A DNA stretch of 64,000 nt from Craspedostauros australis (Eukaryota; Bacillariophyta; Bacillariophyceae; Mastogloiales; Achnanthaceae). The notes beneath the pieces were generated by a model. The model did not search any database and was not told where the DNA came from. It saw only the letters and a list, made by a program, of their open reading frames with translations. How positions within the stretch are numbered: position 1 is the stretch's first letter; every line of letters begins with the position of its first letter. The translations under genes were made by a program, and so were the position numbers. Where the stretch lies: contig JAMXDE010000019.1 of NCBI GenBank assembly GCA_026770025.1, positions 1,302,001 to 1,366,000 of the forward strand. The letters run 5' to 3'. Shown here piece after piece: positions 49,133 through 59,819 of the stretch.

Positions 49133-50518
49133 GATGCGATGCAGCTGGTCGATCCCTCTTATCTTTGTTCCTTCCTTCGTTCGCTTGGTTGGTGGGTTGG
49201 TTGGTGGGTTGATTCCTGGAGCTGTTGCTTTCTTTGTTGCTGCGTGTGCGAGTATCTGTGCTGTGCCTTTGATCGAAGATGAGGCCGGAAGCACTGGAAC
49301 GAGGATGGTACAATTTGTGTGAACTTCTCTATCCATCGTCCCAACCACGGCTACGCAGATACAAGCACTCGTTGCTCGTGGGCACAAGAAGATGTACAAA
49401 CACGAAGCAGTTGCCTGCGAGCTATGTACGACCTATGTATGCTCCCATACTCGCACACGCATCATGCAAACAGAGGCCATCATGACCACACAGCTTCTGA
49501 CACAAACGCATTCCACAAACAACGTCGGGAATGGCTCAACTCCAATGATAATTGTATCATGTGCCCACGATCCACGAACGGCGCGGCCGTCCACAGAGAT
49601 ACACGCGCCAGGGCGAACTTCACACCGTGAATTGCCCACTTCCGTTGCCTCCAAGCTGCTGTTGCTGTTGCCACTGGTGACGAAACAAGCGATTCGGTTG
49701 GTCTTGGGTGCGCGAACTGCGGAGGAGCACGACCTTGGAACCAGATCACAGGTTCAACGTTGGTGCCATGACGAGAGAACGAAAGGAAACAGACACGATT
49801 GTCTTCCACAAGCGAACACTGCAGCGGGCATTGACAAAAAGGATAAGAATTGTGAAGCCAGAACCTGGTCGCGAGAAACGGAATTTGTGGAATGGACATT
49901 GGTTCTGTGACACTCACCCATGTCAGTCCTGATTTCGTCCCGTCGAGCACAATCACACAGGCATCTTTGTACTTGTGGCGCGCGTTCACAGCACCATAGT
50001 CGTCGCGCCTTCCGGAGTGGTGCGCCGACCGACTTGAAAGTCTGCATATTATGCTGTTCTGTACGGTGCAGTGGTGCTGTTGTTCCTGTGGATGTGTCAC
50101 CGAATGGGGTCGCATGCTGCTCACCGGAGGTTCAGCGACGATGTATTGGTGACCAAGGCTCATCACATTCCATTCAGCGAAGATTGTTTGGGCAAAAACT
50201 ACCGGGTCCAGATTCAGGCGAGGCCTGCTGACCGGAGGCGTCTTCGTTGGTGGATGGTCATTCACTCGGTGTGGGGTGTGTTACGAGTGCAGTTAAGTAT
50301 AGTAGAGAATTTGCGAACATGATGGGGAAGGGGTTCTTTTCATGCCCGAAAGAAGAGCGTTTGCATCCTGCGAGCCGTCCCGACAAAGATGCGTTGGCTC
50401 CCCAAAACCGCCAACCTGTTCCCCCACGCCAACTGGAGAACATGCTTCTTTCACTCTTTTCGTCTCTCTCATGCCCCGCCAAGTGCCGATGCGTTTCCAT
50501 CACGTGCCAACACACCCC
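49133..50518. other. Intergenic region upstream of the cyclase
   Basis: Promoter side of the cyclase gene and 3' flank of the AAA+-like gene. A (TTGG)n run lies at about 49185-49210. A 261-codon minus-strand frame at 49480-50265 has no recognisable domain and an even residue mix; I do not call it. Confidence 0.45.
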
Positions 50519-53500
50519 TCACAACTGCACACGACACAGAAGATCGCAGTGCTGATCAATGCCAGACCTGCCACTTCCATCGCCATCATCATCACCACCA
50601 CCGTCTCCGCGAACGGCAGATTCCGGGCCACCACCAACGTCGCCATTTCCTTCGACGGTGTCAACATCTGGAATGATACTGCCTGCATTGCACATCCGGA
50701 CGATCATCACGTACTCGCTGTTGTGTTCCAGCCCCAACGTCAGCATCCTGTGAGTCTTTGCCTCTGTTCCTTGTGGTGACCGGGCTGGAGAAAAGAGCAG
50801 ACCCCAAGGAATCAGCTGCCAACGTGACGGTGTTGGTACAGAGGTATCTGGGCCGATGGCCTTCCAACAAGAACCCATGGACCGTGCCATTTGTTGGACC
50901 AAAGGATCGATCGAATGAGCACCGTGCGTTGCGTACGAAAAGAGCTCTTGGTTGGTGGCTTTATGTATCCATGTTTGGAATTCGATGTTGCGCCGCAGCA
51001 AAGAATCCAGCAAGCGCCTGTTCGTATGGATCTGCGTTATGTACAATGCAGGGTCTGCTTGTCGCATCATCGACGCTTCGAGGCGTTTTTGCAGGATCCT
51101 CCTCATCGTACCTGGTGTGAGAGGCAGAAGAGGTGTGATCACATGGAATGCCTGCGCGCCCAATGTCGAATGTGCATTGAAGGTGCATTGAAAGTGGATG
51201 GATGGATGGATAAAAGAGCCCACAACCGAGCGCACAGTCCACCAAACAAGAAAGACCAAGGAATGGGATGTATGAGTCAATCAGCGGCAGCTTCCAGGAC
51301 TTGTTCTTCGACTTGGTCGCAGCTCTATGGATGCACACATGGACATGGACATTGACGTGGGATTGGGAATGAATGTAGAGCAGAAATACGAGTATTCGTA
51401 CATAATACATGACAACTGCACCGTACGCACCTTTGAAATTCCCACAGATTTGTCGAGGTCGATCGACCCATGCTTGCGATCCAGCTCATAAGCCAGAAAG
51501 GACGGGAGCTCCCGCTGTGCCTGCTCGGCTCCAAACTTTTGGATGGTCTTTTCGATTATCTTCGTGGTTGTGGATGGTTGGGATGGAGGCGACGACGATG
51601 GCAATGCGCCAGGAGATGTTGTAATGATAACGATTACATCCTTGAGCACATCCAGATAGTCTTGCACCTCATTCCAAAGGTCATGCAAACTGTACGGTGA
51701 TGACTTCTCGTCGGGCATCATACGAGTGCCGGTGTCAACGCTGCCACTGCCACCACCAGCAGCCATGACAGGCTCAGGGAGGATGGCTATGAATGCACTG
51801 GATTCCATTCTCTGAAAATCAACCAGCCTCTTCACCAAATCGTGTTCGACGCTTGTCTCGCTAGAACCATCGTGGGATATGAGCCATTCCCTCAAATCGA
51901 GCACAGCTTGATCGCTGGTGCAGGATGTCGGCTTGAACAGTACCTCTGCCAGTATCGATACCAGATGCGTCCTTCCGGCTCCAACGGCCCCACTGGCCAA
52001 GTACATGAAGAAAGGTCCAGCTCTGTGTTGTTTACCAAGTGTCGTTCTGTTGCCATCATCGACGCGTGAGTTCGAAAATCTCCAGTGCAACAAGGCTTCG
52101 GAGAGTTTGGACATCGCAATGGAATGGCCCATGAAGTCCTTCTCCAATGTATGCTGCAGCTGCTCTACGAGAGTATGGGGTACGATCTCCGGCTGCTCAC
52201 TCCTCATTTGAGCGCCGCTGTGCGCTGTTGGTTTTTTGGATGTGATGAGATGCGATTGACCCGCAATCGAAGGCGCCCACTGACAACCCGTCTGTGGTGC
52301 AACATCAAAGTCGCTGGCGCGTCCAAGCATCACCTTGTGAAGGAGATCGTCTTGGATCCCTGTCCAGCACCAGCTCGCGACGTGACCGGGCAGCTGGAAA
52401 CACCAAAGATACACGAGGTGGATCAGCAGGCTTCCTTGCTGCAGCATGAAACTCGACCAAGACAAATTTTTCAGCTCCTCACCTGTTGCATCAGCAGCTG
52501 GCAACCTGTGGTCGCCTCCAGCCATCGTGGGGATGGGCGGTGCTGGTGGGCCGTACGCAAGGAGCACATTCGTGACGATGGCCAGAAAAGTCACCAGCAC
52601 CACCCAGGGGGAGCACCACTTCGGCAAGTTGAGATACGGAGGCATGGTCCATCTATGGCCTTCGGGGTTCCCCGTAGCGTCGGCATTTTCTGCAGTGCTG
52701 TCGTCGACACTGGTGTTGTCATTACCGTCGCCCTTGCCGTTGGTATCACCAACACCAATAGCTATGCTGCTGCTACTGGTGCGGGTATTGTTGGAAGGAG
52801 CTGGAGGCGTGATATAGTAGACGTGATAGTGATTCTGGGCAATAGCATGACCGTTGTCGCGATCATCGTGTTGCATGAGCGAATCTTCCGAATCGTGATC
52901 ATGCCTTGCGACCACCCCTCCTTCATCCCGATATCTGTTGGTACTGGTGTGCAGACGAGAATCGTCGTCCGAGTACAAGTGATCTCGTCTGGAGTTTGAA
53001 TCGATTGAACCATCGTCGACCTCATCGTCGCGGTCGGCAGATCGTCTTGAGAAGAATCGCGAGATGTGATTTCGTTTGCTCCGATTGTCGCCTCCACGAC
53101 GGGATCTTCGTTGCTGGACATCGTCGTACGCATCCTGGTAATCCCGCCGGTGTCGTGGCACATTTCGTCCACGTTGAGGGTGACGTTGATCCTGACCTGC
53201 CTCTCGGGAAGATCGTGGATGTCTGTGTCGACTATATCGGTCATACCGCGTGTCGCCCCGATCCCCTTTGTCGTTGATCCCATCGTATCTGTTGCCATGA
53301 TACCTACGGCCATCATTCGTGTAATCGGAATACTCACTTTGATCGCTTTCACTATAATACGAGGAGCCTCGGCCATGGTCATAATCATAATCCTGGCTGT
53401 CGGAATCATCGTCGTAGTCATTCGTATGGTCCTGCCAAGGCCACCCGCGACTGCGGCTCTGACCGCCAAAGAAACGAGATTGACCCGATTTCTGATGATA

Positions 53501-53983
53501 ATCCTTCTCGTCCTCGTACTTGCCGTCTCCGTACCTGTGCGGATCATCTTCATTCCACTGATCATGACGACGATCGTCATTCGGATACTGATGCTCGCGT
53601 CGGTTGCCGTTGTTTCGCTCGGCACGATTCTTGCGGTCGTAATTGGTGTAGCTGTCGCCACCATCGACGCTCATGGCACTTCCATCATCATAGCCATCAC
53701 CATAGCCATCACCATTACCATCATGGCACATGACAGCTCGATGCAACGGCCGCCAGAAGCTCCCGCTGTGAGATGCAGGACGTCCGTTGTGATGCTCTTC
53801 CTCGGTTGGAATCCCATCAATCAACTCCCCCTCCTCGCCCGATTTGTCCTGTCCATGGGCCACCAACGCGTTGTTGTTGCTGCTGCCGGTGTGGCCATTG
53901 TCATATTCGTCATGACCAACATCACCGTCATGATCGCGATCATCGTCGTGATCGTCGTCAAAGTTGAGTTGATACCGTCCCAT
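50519..53983 (-). CDS. Membrane-anchored AAA+-like protein with degenerate ATP-binding motifs (2 exons)
   Basis: My model joins 53983-51431 and 51151-50519 (1061 residues). The intron (GTGCGT...GCGCAG, phase 0) links SVGISK to AFHVITPLLPLTPG, the expected strand between the AAA+ core and its helical C-domain. Residues 1-455 are acidic, Asp/Arg/His/Tyr-rich and look disordered. A transmembrane helix follows (about 456-478), perhaps a second near 518-540, then a Clp/torsin-like AAA+ fold. The Walker A loop reads GAVGAGRT (665-672), with Arg671 in place of Lys. The Walker B region (FIAILPE, about 731-737) lacks the Asp. Sensor 1 is VIITTSPG, and the C-domain has GAHSIDPLVQQ where GAR is usual. 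Torsins are luminal; LAP1/LULL1 are their membrane-anchored inactive cofactors with this overall layout. The exact end of exon 2 is uncertain. Confidence 0.75.
51152..51430 (-). other. Intron of the AAA+-like gene
   Basis: Donor GTGCGT after AAG at 51431 and acceptor GCGCAG before GCATTC at 51151; 279 bp. Without it the first exon reads into a short unrelated tail and the C-terminal AAA+ subdomain is lost. Confidence 0.75.
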
Positions 53984-55074
53984 GGTTGATGTCCCTGCTG
54001 GAATCGTTTCAGTTGTGGCACATCGTATTTTAATAGTTCGCACTCACACGGATGCTGGCGAGGTTCTGTGTCAGGGACACAATGATGTAATCCGGCAGGT
54101 CCGCGCTCCACGCAGCGCGAGCTGCTCGTATCGTGTCTCTCTCGCGCACAAACACAATCAAGATCGAGTTCCGAATCAGTTTGCTTGGGTCCTTGCGCGT
54201 TGTTGTCGAATTTGAATTTGAATTTCTCCGTTCGCACATCCCCGACATTACCGACGACGTACAGTCTGGTCCACTGTGTCAATAAAGTCAAATGAATCAA
54301 TACTCAGTATTCCATGTCGGGATCTGCGGTATAATTACAATATAAATTGCTCCCACCATGTCGAAATTGAGGAAGCAAAGTTGGCTCAAAAGCGCTACTA
54401 TATTTTGTTGAGGTTGTTCGAATTTTGGGAATTCAAAACTGAGACATGAGACACACATGGTCATGTGAACGATGAACAACCGTTGCCAACGTTAATTGCG
54501 TAATCGACTCCGATGTCGCGGGCATTGTTGAGAAGAAGACGAATTTGTCGTTGCGCGCGTTGGTTGTATGTTGGATGGGGTTGTTGGCGCGTTATTGATG
54601 TTGTGTTGTTGGAGGTGTGGTGTGCCCACCATGGTCGGGCTTTGTCGGAAGTGAGATGTTTGTGGGTGGTTTGCGCGTAGGAAGGCGGAGACAAGAGAAT
54701 TGTGGGTCCGCACCCACCGCTGCATGTTCTTGGCTGCCAAGACTTCAGCAGGGTTGGTGCTGATCCAAGGTGCTCCTGTTCATCATCGAAACACTCTATC
54801 AACACGCTTCGTCTTTCTCCATTGACTCCGGCACTGACACAGTGAACTCCCACCGTACTCTATTCCGCTTCTCTCAGCAAGCACAAGGGCAATTGGAATT
54901 GCCGCCAGTCCATCTTATTGTATTGAATAGCATGTAATACTTACTATTGTATTCTATGATATTCTATATTACTACAAACAGCATCATTCACCACACCGAT
55001 CACAACCGTCGAGAGCAAAGGCAACCGCAGAGACAATTGTGCAAGCAACAGTCGTTCCAATCAAGAGGGCGAAC
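53984..55074. other. Divergent intergenic region
   Basis: Lies between the AAA+-like gene (-) and the disordered-protein gene (+), with AT-rich DNA at 54290-54470 and 54925-54975. A minus-strand open segment at 54047-54248 ends at a GTGAGT donor and could be an upstream exon of the AAA+-like gene. The resulting intron would be only about 50 bp, so I leave it out. Confidence 0.45.
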
Positions 55075-57204
55075 ATGACCGTGAGCTCATCCCTCCACCT
55101 CCGTGCGGCGAACAAGCGCGACCAGCAACGACCCACAAGTACGAGCATGACACCAGTGACACCAGTGACACCAGTGACAACAATGACAACAATGACACCA
55201 TGGGCGCCAAGCAAGGACAGCGCACAACCTCGGCAACAGAGCGACGCCCATCGCAATGGATTGGCGCGGAGGACAGGCCACATCGTCGATAAGCTGTCGC
55301 CGCCAACTCAGCCCAAATCATACTTCCAGCGATCCACCTCCTTCGCCTGTCGGCTGCCGAATATCCTTGCTGACCCTGCGGCCAGGACTGACACTGTGGC
55401 AGATGGTCAGCACGCAGATGGCGAGCATGCCGCAACTCAGGAGTTCTACGATGATGACGACGATGATGACAATGACGACGACAACAGCATCTCATTGATG
55501 GATGCTGATGCTCCAACCCAACGCAGAGCAGCTCAAACCTCCGCAAACGATCGCCACAGCATGTCATGCCCAATCCCACCGTCGCATCGTCGCCTGATTT
55601 CGGAGCTCACGCTGGGGAGCGAGCTTGATGATTGCGGCTCCTACAACCTCGAAGTCCCGGACGCCAACGATGGACATGATGCACACCATAATCATTCGCA
55701 GGACAACCGTGGGCTCACGTCAACCGATTTCCGCGTCCGTCAATCCGAAACTGCGCACTCGTCTGCTCCTCTTCATTTCAGCGCGACGCCTTCCCCCGAT
55801 TTGCAGGTCCAGACCGGCCTCAACGACTCGTCTCGAAAGCCCATTGTCTTCTCCAGACCGATCCGATTCGACAAGTGGTCCAATGCTTCGCATACTGGAT
55901 TGACGGCGGCGCATCGCGCCTCGCATCGACAAGCTCCACATTCTGCAAAAGCAGGCGATTCTTCCTCCGGTCTCCCTGTGCTCCCCATTCGGCAGGAGAG
56001 CTGCCATGGCGCCGATGTCTCCATCGACACCATCTCGTGCGATCCTGAACCAACAGCCCAGATTTCCTTGTCGACCCACGCCGATGCGCCAAAGCATCAC
56101 CAGCGGTCGGGACTCTCGCCACCACGGCCGCCACCGCGATCATCCGCCATCACGCCATCTCCTGCACGAGCAAACGGAAAACCAGCTTGCGGAACCCAAT
56201 CCAGGCTGCAATTAATCTCGCATCCAATCTCTCGTTCGCAAAGATGCGACGACGGTAACACACGCAGCAGCATCATCATCAACAACGACGGCAACAACGA
56301 CAATCGCACACTAAAAATATCGGAATTCTCCCTCCTCGCAAAGGCGAGCGAGAGCAACTCGATCATCAACGCATCGCCTTCGTACGATGAAAGTGTGGAT
56401 ACCTTTGGATGTGCGTCCGAATCGGCCGTCTCAATTGCCACCAATAGCGAGGTAGGAGATTGTGGTGCGCTGCATCAATTTCACCAAAGCAGCGCTGAAA
56501 ATGCCGTCAGCTCCCGCCATATGCACAGAATGACGGATGCGGAGACTTGTGACAAAATGCCATCATTACAATCAACATCGCTGGTATCGCCACCACCAGC
56601 AGCAACCCGATCGCATACGCCACCACGATCTCAGCCACGGACGCAGCCGGGGAAGGCACAGCGCGCATCTGCCTCCAGCTACTTCCCTCCGCGCCAACCA
56701 ATCCGCAAGCTGTCTCCGATGCCACCAGCACCCAAGAGGCCGAATCCAGCATCAGCAAAGGACAGCGCGTCATCTCAACCTCCCGATGAAGCGCCAGATC
56801 GCACCGGAGGATATAAAGATCGTCAGGGTACCATGAACGACGAGCAACGTCAACGAGGATCGACGCAAATCAAAGATCCACCACATGACAGACAGAGCGA
56901 TGCCCGTGCAGCGGCTCCAGCAGGGGATCTTGCCCCAACGAATACAACGCCTGCATCTTGCGACGGCTGTGAACAGAAGGCCAATATGGAAGAAGTCATC
57001 GTGCCAGCACCGGCGTCATCTCCATCCATTCGGAAGCCATCTGAACATCTGCAACAGCAACCCACGAGGATACTGCACTCGTCACCCCGCTCTGTCGTGG
57101 TGGCGAACCTCTTGGCTGATCGCATCGCCGAAGCTCAGCAACGCCATTTCGAATTGCTCGTGAGGGCTGTGAGGGAAGGGTCAGCCGCTGATCTCACCAG
57201 GTGA
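55075..57204 (+). CDS. Unknown disordered protein, 709 residues
   Basis: The single-exon frame starts at the first in-frame ATG (55075). The product is rich in Ser, Pro, Asp, His and Thr throughout, with a (TPV)n run near the start, an Asp-only tract near residue 140 (YDDDDDDDNDDD) and polyproline-like stretches. The only ordered-looking part is the last 40 residues, a predicted amphipathic helix (VVVANLLADRIAEAQQRHFE). I recognise no domain, signal peptide or membrane segment. It is probably a regulatory or scaffold protein, but this is composition only. The long frame without stops argues it is real. Confidence 0.6.
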   Translation: MTVSSSLHLRAANKRDQQRPTSTSMTPVTPVTPVTTMTTMTPWAPSKDSAQPRQQSDAHRNGLARRTGHIVDKLSPPTQPKSYFQRSTSFACRLPNILADPAARTDTVADGQHADGEHAATQEFYDDDDDDDNDDDNSISLMDADAPTQRRAAQTSANDRHSMSCPIPPSHRRLISELTLGSELDDCGSYNLEVPDANDGHDAHHNHSQDNRGLTSTDFRVRQSETAHSSAPLHFSATPSPDLQVQTGLNDSSRKPIVFSRPIRFDKWSNASHTGLTAAHRASHRQAPHSAKAGDSSSGLPVLPIRQESCHGADVSIDTISCDPEPTAQISLSTHADAPKHHQRSGLSPPRPPPRSSAITPSPARANGKPACGTQSRLQLISHPISRSQRCDDGNTRSSIIINNDGNNDNRTLKISEFSLLAKASESNSIINASPSYDESVDTFGCASESAVSIATNSEVGDCGALHQFHQSSAENAVSSRHMHRMTDAETCDKMPSLQSTSLVSPPPAATRSHTPPRSQPRTQPGKAQRASASSYFPPRQPIRKLSPMPPAPKRPNPASAKDSASSQPPDEAPDRTGGYKDRQGTMNDEQRQRGSTQIKDPPHDRQSDARAAAPAGDLAPTNTTPASCDGCEQKANMEEVIVPAPASSPSIRKPSEHLQQQPTRILHSSPRSVVVANLLADRIAEAQQRHFELLVRAVREGSAADLTR

Positions 57205-57995
57205 ATTGTGCGATGTTTATCATCAGAGAGCACTCTATTCCCCGTGGATAGACAAACGCGTTCCGACGAATCCGAGCGAAGTGCGGCAAAATCGAGGTGT
57301 GTAATTTATGAGCACTCTACATCTACTCTCTGGAGAGAGAGAGAGAGACCAGAGTGTTGGCAATAGTGCCATAGTATGAACAAATCCCGTTTTGTCAGCG
57401 AAGCATGAGGGAATAGCTTGGAGTACTCTAATGGAGAGTATAATAGTATGGTGTGTATGATAATAAGGCATAGGTAAGTGCGCATGCTTCATGAACGTTT
57501 GTGTTTGACACAATCATCTGAACTCCTGTCTGCGCGAGTGTGGAGAGATTGTCTGGTACTCTGCGGAGAGTACGGTGCGGCCTTCCGACACGAGAACCAT
57601 TGGCGTACGAGTATCCCTGCGGGTGTACCTTGCTCCCCAAAGTTGATTCGCTGGTGGCCTGCCTGTTCATCCGTCTTCGATCTCCAGTTGCCGATGTTCT
57701 CCTCATTGGACGAAACCAGCCACAATTGTTGCAGGTCCGAGATGCTCTCCATCCGTGCGACCTGGTCGTATTGGTGGAGAGGATCTCCGCTCTCGCTGCA
57801 ACGATGCATCCCATCACATCTGTCAAGATGCCACCGATTTTGTTCTTCTGATACTCCGCATTGCGCTGCGTTAGCTGTACGACAACTTCACCGCGCTACT
57901 CACCACTTGTCATTCAGCACTTGTCATTCAGCATTCAGCACTCATCACTTGTCACTCATCACTTGTCTCTCAGCACTCAGCACTCAGCACTCAGC
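57205..57995. other. Intergenic region with minisatellite leader
   Basis: No supported gene. A (GA)n run is at 57334-57349. The last 95 bases are tandem repeats listed separately. Confidence 0.5.
57901..57995. repeat. CACTTGTCATTCAG / CACTCAG tandem repeats
   Basis: Imperfect copies of CACTTGTCATTCAG pass into perfect CACTCAG heptamers and end at the start codon of the dioxygenase gene. They probably form its 5' leader. Confidence 0.85.
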
Positions 57996-59297
57996 ATGCC
58001 ACCCTCTGCCAAGCAGCAACAAAAGCGTCGCGGATTGCTTCGTGGATCTGCCGGGCGTCCTCACCGTTCCTCCGCCCCGTCGCTCCGATCCTTCGCGTTC
58101 CTCTCTGTGGTGGCATCGGCATCTTTGTCGGTGCCGGTGTCGGCGTTGCTGTCGGCGTTCCCCATTCAACAACATCCTCCGCAATTCGCGGACGCGTTCT
58201 GCGATCACCGCGGGAACAACAAACGCCGAACATGCCGCCGTGCTCGTGCGAGGACATCAAGTCGCGTTGCATTGGCAGCATCCGATTTGCTGTACCAAGA
58301 GCAGGAGCGGCTTCTCGTGGAGCGCGGCGAACTGGAAGAAACCATGATGAAAGGCGCTGCTAGGGCCTTGGAGGCCAACAAAGTCAAGACGCGCGGGACA
58401 GGCAAAGCTGGTGGATTTGGTGGCGGCGGCAGAAGCAGCAGCAACAACACCAAAGGATCTGCCGCCGCATTCAAAATGGAAGGCAAGGCGCATGCCAAGG
58501 TGCTCAAGAAGGATGGCGTCGTCCGAATCGACGACGTCCTGTCCGCATCCGCGGCGGACGCCCTCCGCGAGCTCCTGTACAACCTACGCGCCACAGCTGA
58601 ACAGGAGGTTGCCAGCGGCAGCGTGCCGCAGCAGCAACGATTCGCCGACGTCCTCCTGCGCAAGGATCGTTGCGATTTGACCGTTCCTGTCGGCAATGCC
58701 ATCATCACGGAGGCTTTGGACGAGGTGCTGCGATGCAGTTCCGTCGGTTCCACCATCTCATCTCAATTCACGAATGCTGCCGTGCTGCATGAGCTCTCCT
58801 GTCTCATGTCGGATCCTGGGAGTCAACGGCAGGTCATCCATCCCGACACGCCCGTGCTGGACGGCAAGGGCCCCGTGCTCTTCACCTGCTTCATCGCCTT
58901 GCAGGATGTCCGATTGGACATGGGACCCACAACGTGGTTGCCAGGTACGCACACCATGAAAGCTCACGCGGCGTTCCAAGATACCAGTGGCCCAAAGGAT
59001 GATCTCATCCAAACCACCCCGGCTGTCCTTGGCTTGCTCCCCAAAGGCTGCTGCGCCATCTTCGATTCCCGATGTTTGCATTGCGGTACGGCCAACCAAT
59101 CCAAATCCGATTCGCGAGCACTGTTCTACTTTTCCTTCAAACTCCCCGCGGTTGGCTATCCCGGCAACCCACCAAGCATCCGACCAGAGTTGGGTGCGGC
59201 GCAAGTCACGCTGGAGCAACTGCTCGACGATTTGGCCTGCTTTTCGCTGGGCAATGGCCAGCCGCTGATGGATGAATTGTCGGAAAGATTACGATGA
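57996..59297 (+). CDS. Phytanoyl-CoA dioxygenase (PhyH)-like Fe(II)/2-oxoglutarate enzyme
   Basis: 433 residues in one exon; the ATG at 57996 is the first after the repeat leader. The facial triad is visible: His282 and Asp284 (HPDTP) and distal His362 (RCLHCG), with Arg374 placed to bind 2-oxoglutarate. A GPTTWLPGTH element matches the family. The N-terminal 150 residues are extra: basic and Ser-rich, with a hydrophobic stretch (about 30-55) ending LLSAFP, which resembles a diatom plastid cleavage site but is weaker than in the dehydrogenase gene. A Gly/Ser linker precedes the catalytic domain. PhyH-like enzymes hydroxylate varied small molecules; the substrate is unknown here. Alternative: secretory rather than plastid targeting. 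Confidence 0.85.
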   Translation: MPPSAKQQQKRRGLLRGSAGRPHRSSAPSLRSFAFLSVVASASLSVPVSALLSAFPIQQHPPQFADAFCDHRGNNKRRTCRRARARTSSRVALAASDLLYQEQERLLVERGELEETMMKGAARALEANKVKTRGTGKAGGFGGGGRSSSNNTKGSAAAFKMEGKAHAKVLKKDGVVRIDDVLSASAADALRELLYNLRATAEQEVASGSVPQQQRFADVLLRKDRCDLTVPVGNAIITEALDEVLRCSSVGSTISSQFTNAAVLHELSCLMSDPGSQRQVIHPDTPVLDGKGPVLFTCFIALQDVRLDMGPTTWLPGTHTMKAHAAFQDTSGPKDDLIQTTPAVLGLLPKGCCAIFDSRCLHCGTANQSKSDSRALFYFSFKLPAVGYPGNPPSIRPELGAAQVTLEQLLDDLACFSLGNGQPLMDELSERLR

Positions 59298-59819
59298 TTC
59301 AATGAACTGCCTCCTGCAGACCAAACTTCAGACAGACCGCACTCCGTCCACAACTGCATGCCGCACGGATTGGTCAGCCTCACCATAAGTATTCGTATCA
59401 GAGTACCTAACTGTTACCAGTGCGAGTCATTACACTCGCACATGCTAATGCTCCATGGTACACACTTCGGGACTTACGAGTGCGTACACGTTTAAGCTAT
59501 GTTCCAGATAGATGCAAATGTTTCGTGCTTCAAGGATATGGGTTGGTTTGTGGTTCGAGCGCTCTTGAATTAAATGTTCTCTGCGTATACAACCATGGTG
59601 TTCAGTGATCGTATTGCGCGATCTGCCTGCTTGGTGGCTGGCTTGCATGGGACGGCAGGAGGTGGAGCATGATTGGCACTGCAGCCCAAGTCCTCCACCT
59701 GAGTTTTGTTGTCTGCTGTCTGCGCGACCACGTCCGCGTCCTGACACTGGCACTGTGACACAGCACTCAGGGCACGTCTATCCACTGTTGCCAATGTGGC
59801 CATATCAAATCATCTCAAT
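59298..59819. other. Spacer between convergent genes
   Basis: 3' flanks of the dioxygenase (+) and palmitoyltransferase (-) genes. No gene seen. Confidence 0.6.

Noticed and set aside
53066..53989. 307-codon hydrophobic open frame opposite the AAA+-like gene
   Set aside because: Mirror of the Asp/Arg/His-rich disordered tail; the reverse complement of such codons reads as Ile/Val/Thr. Not a membrane protein gene.
54047..54248. Upstream exon of the AAA+-like gene
   Set aside because: It ends at a good GTGAGT donor, but the nearest acceptor would make an intron of about 50 bp and a downstream ATG suffices.
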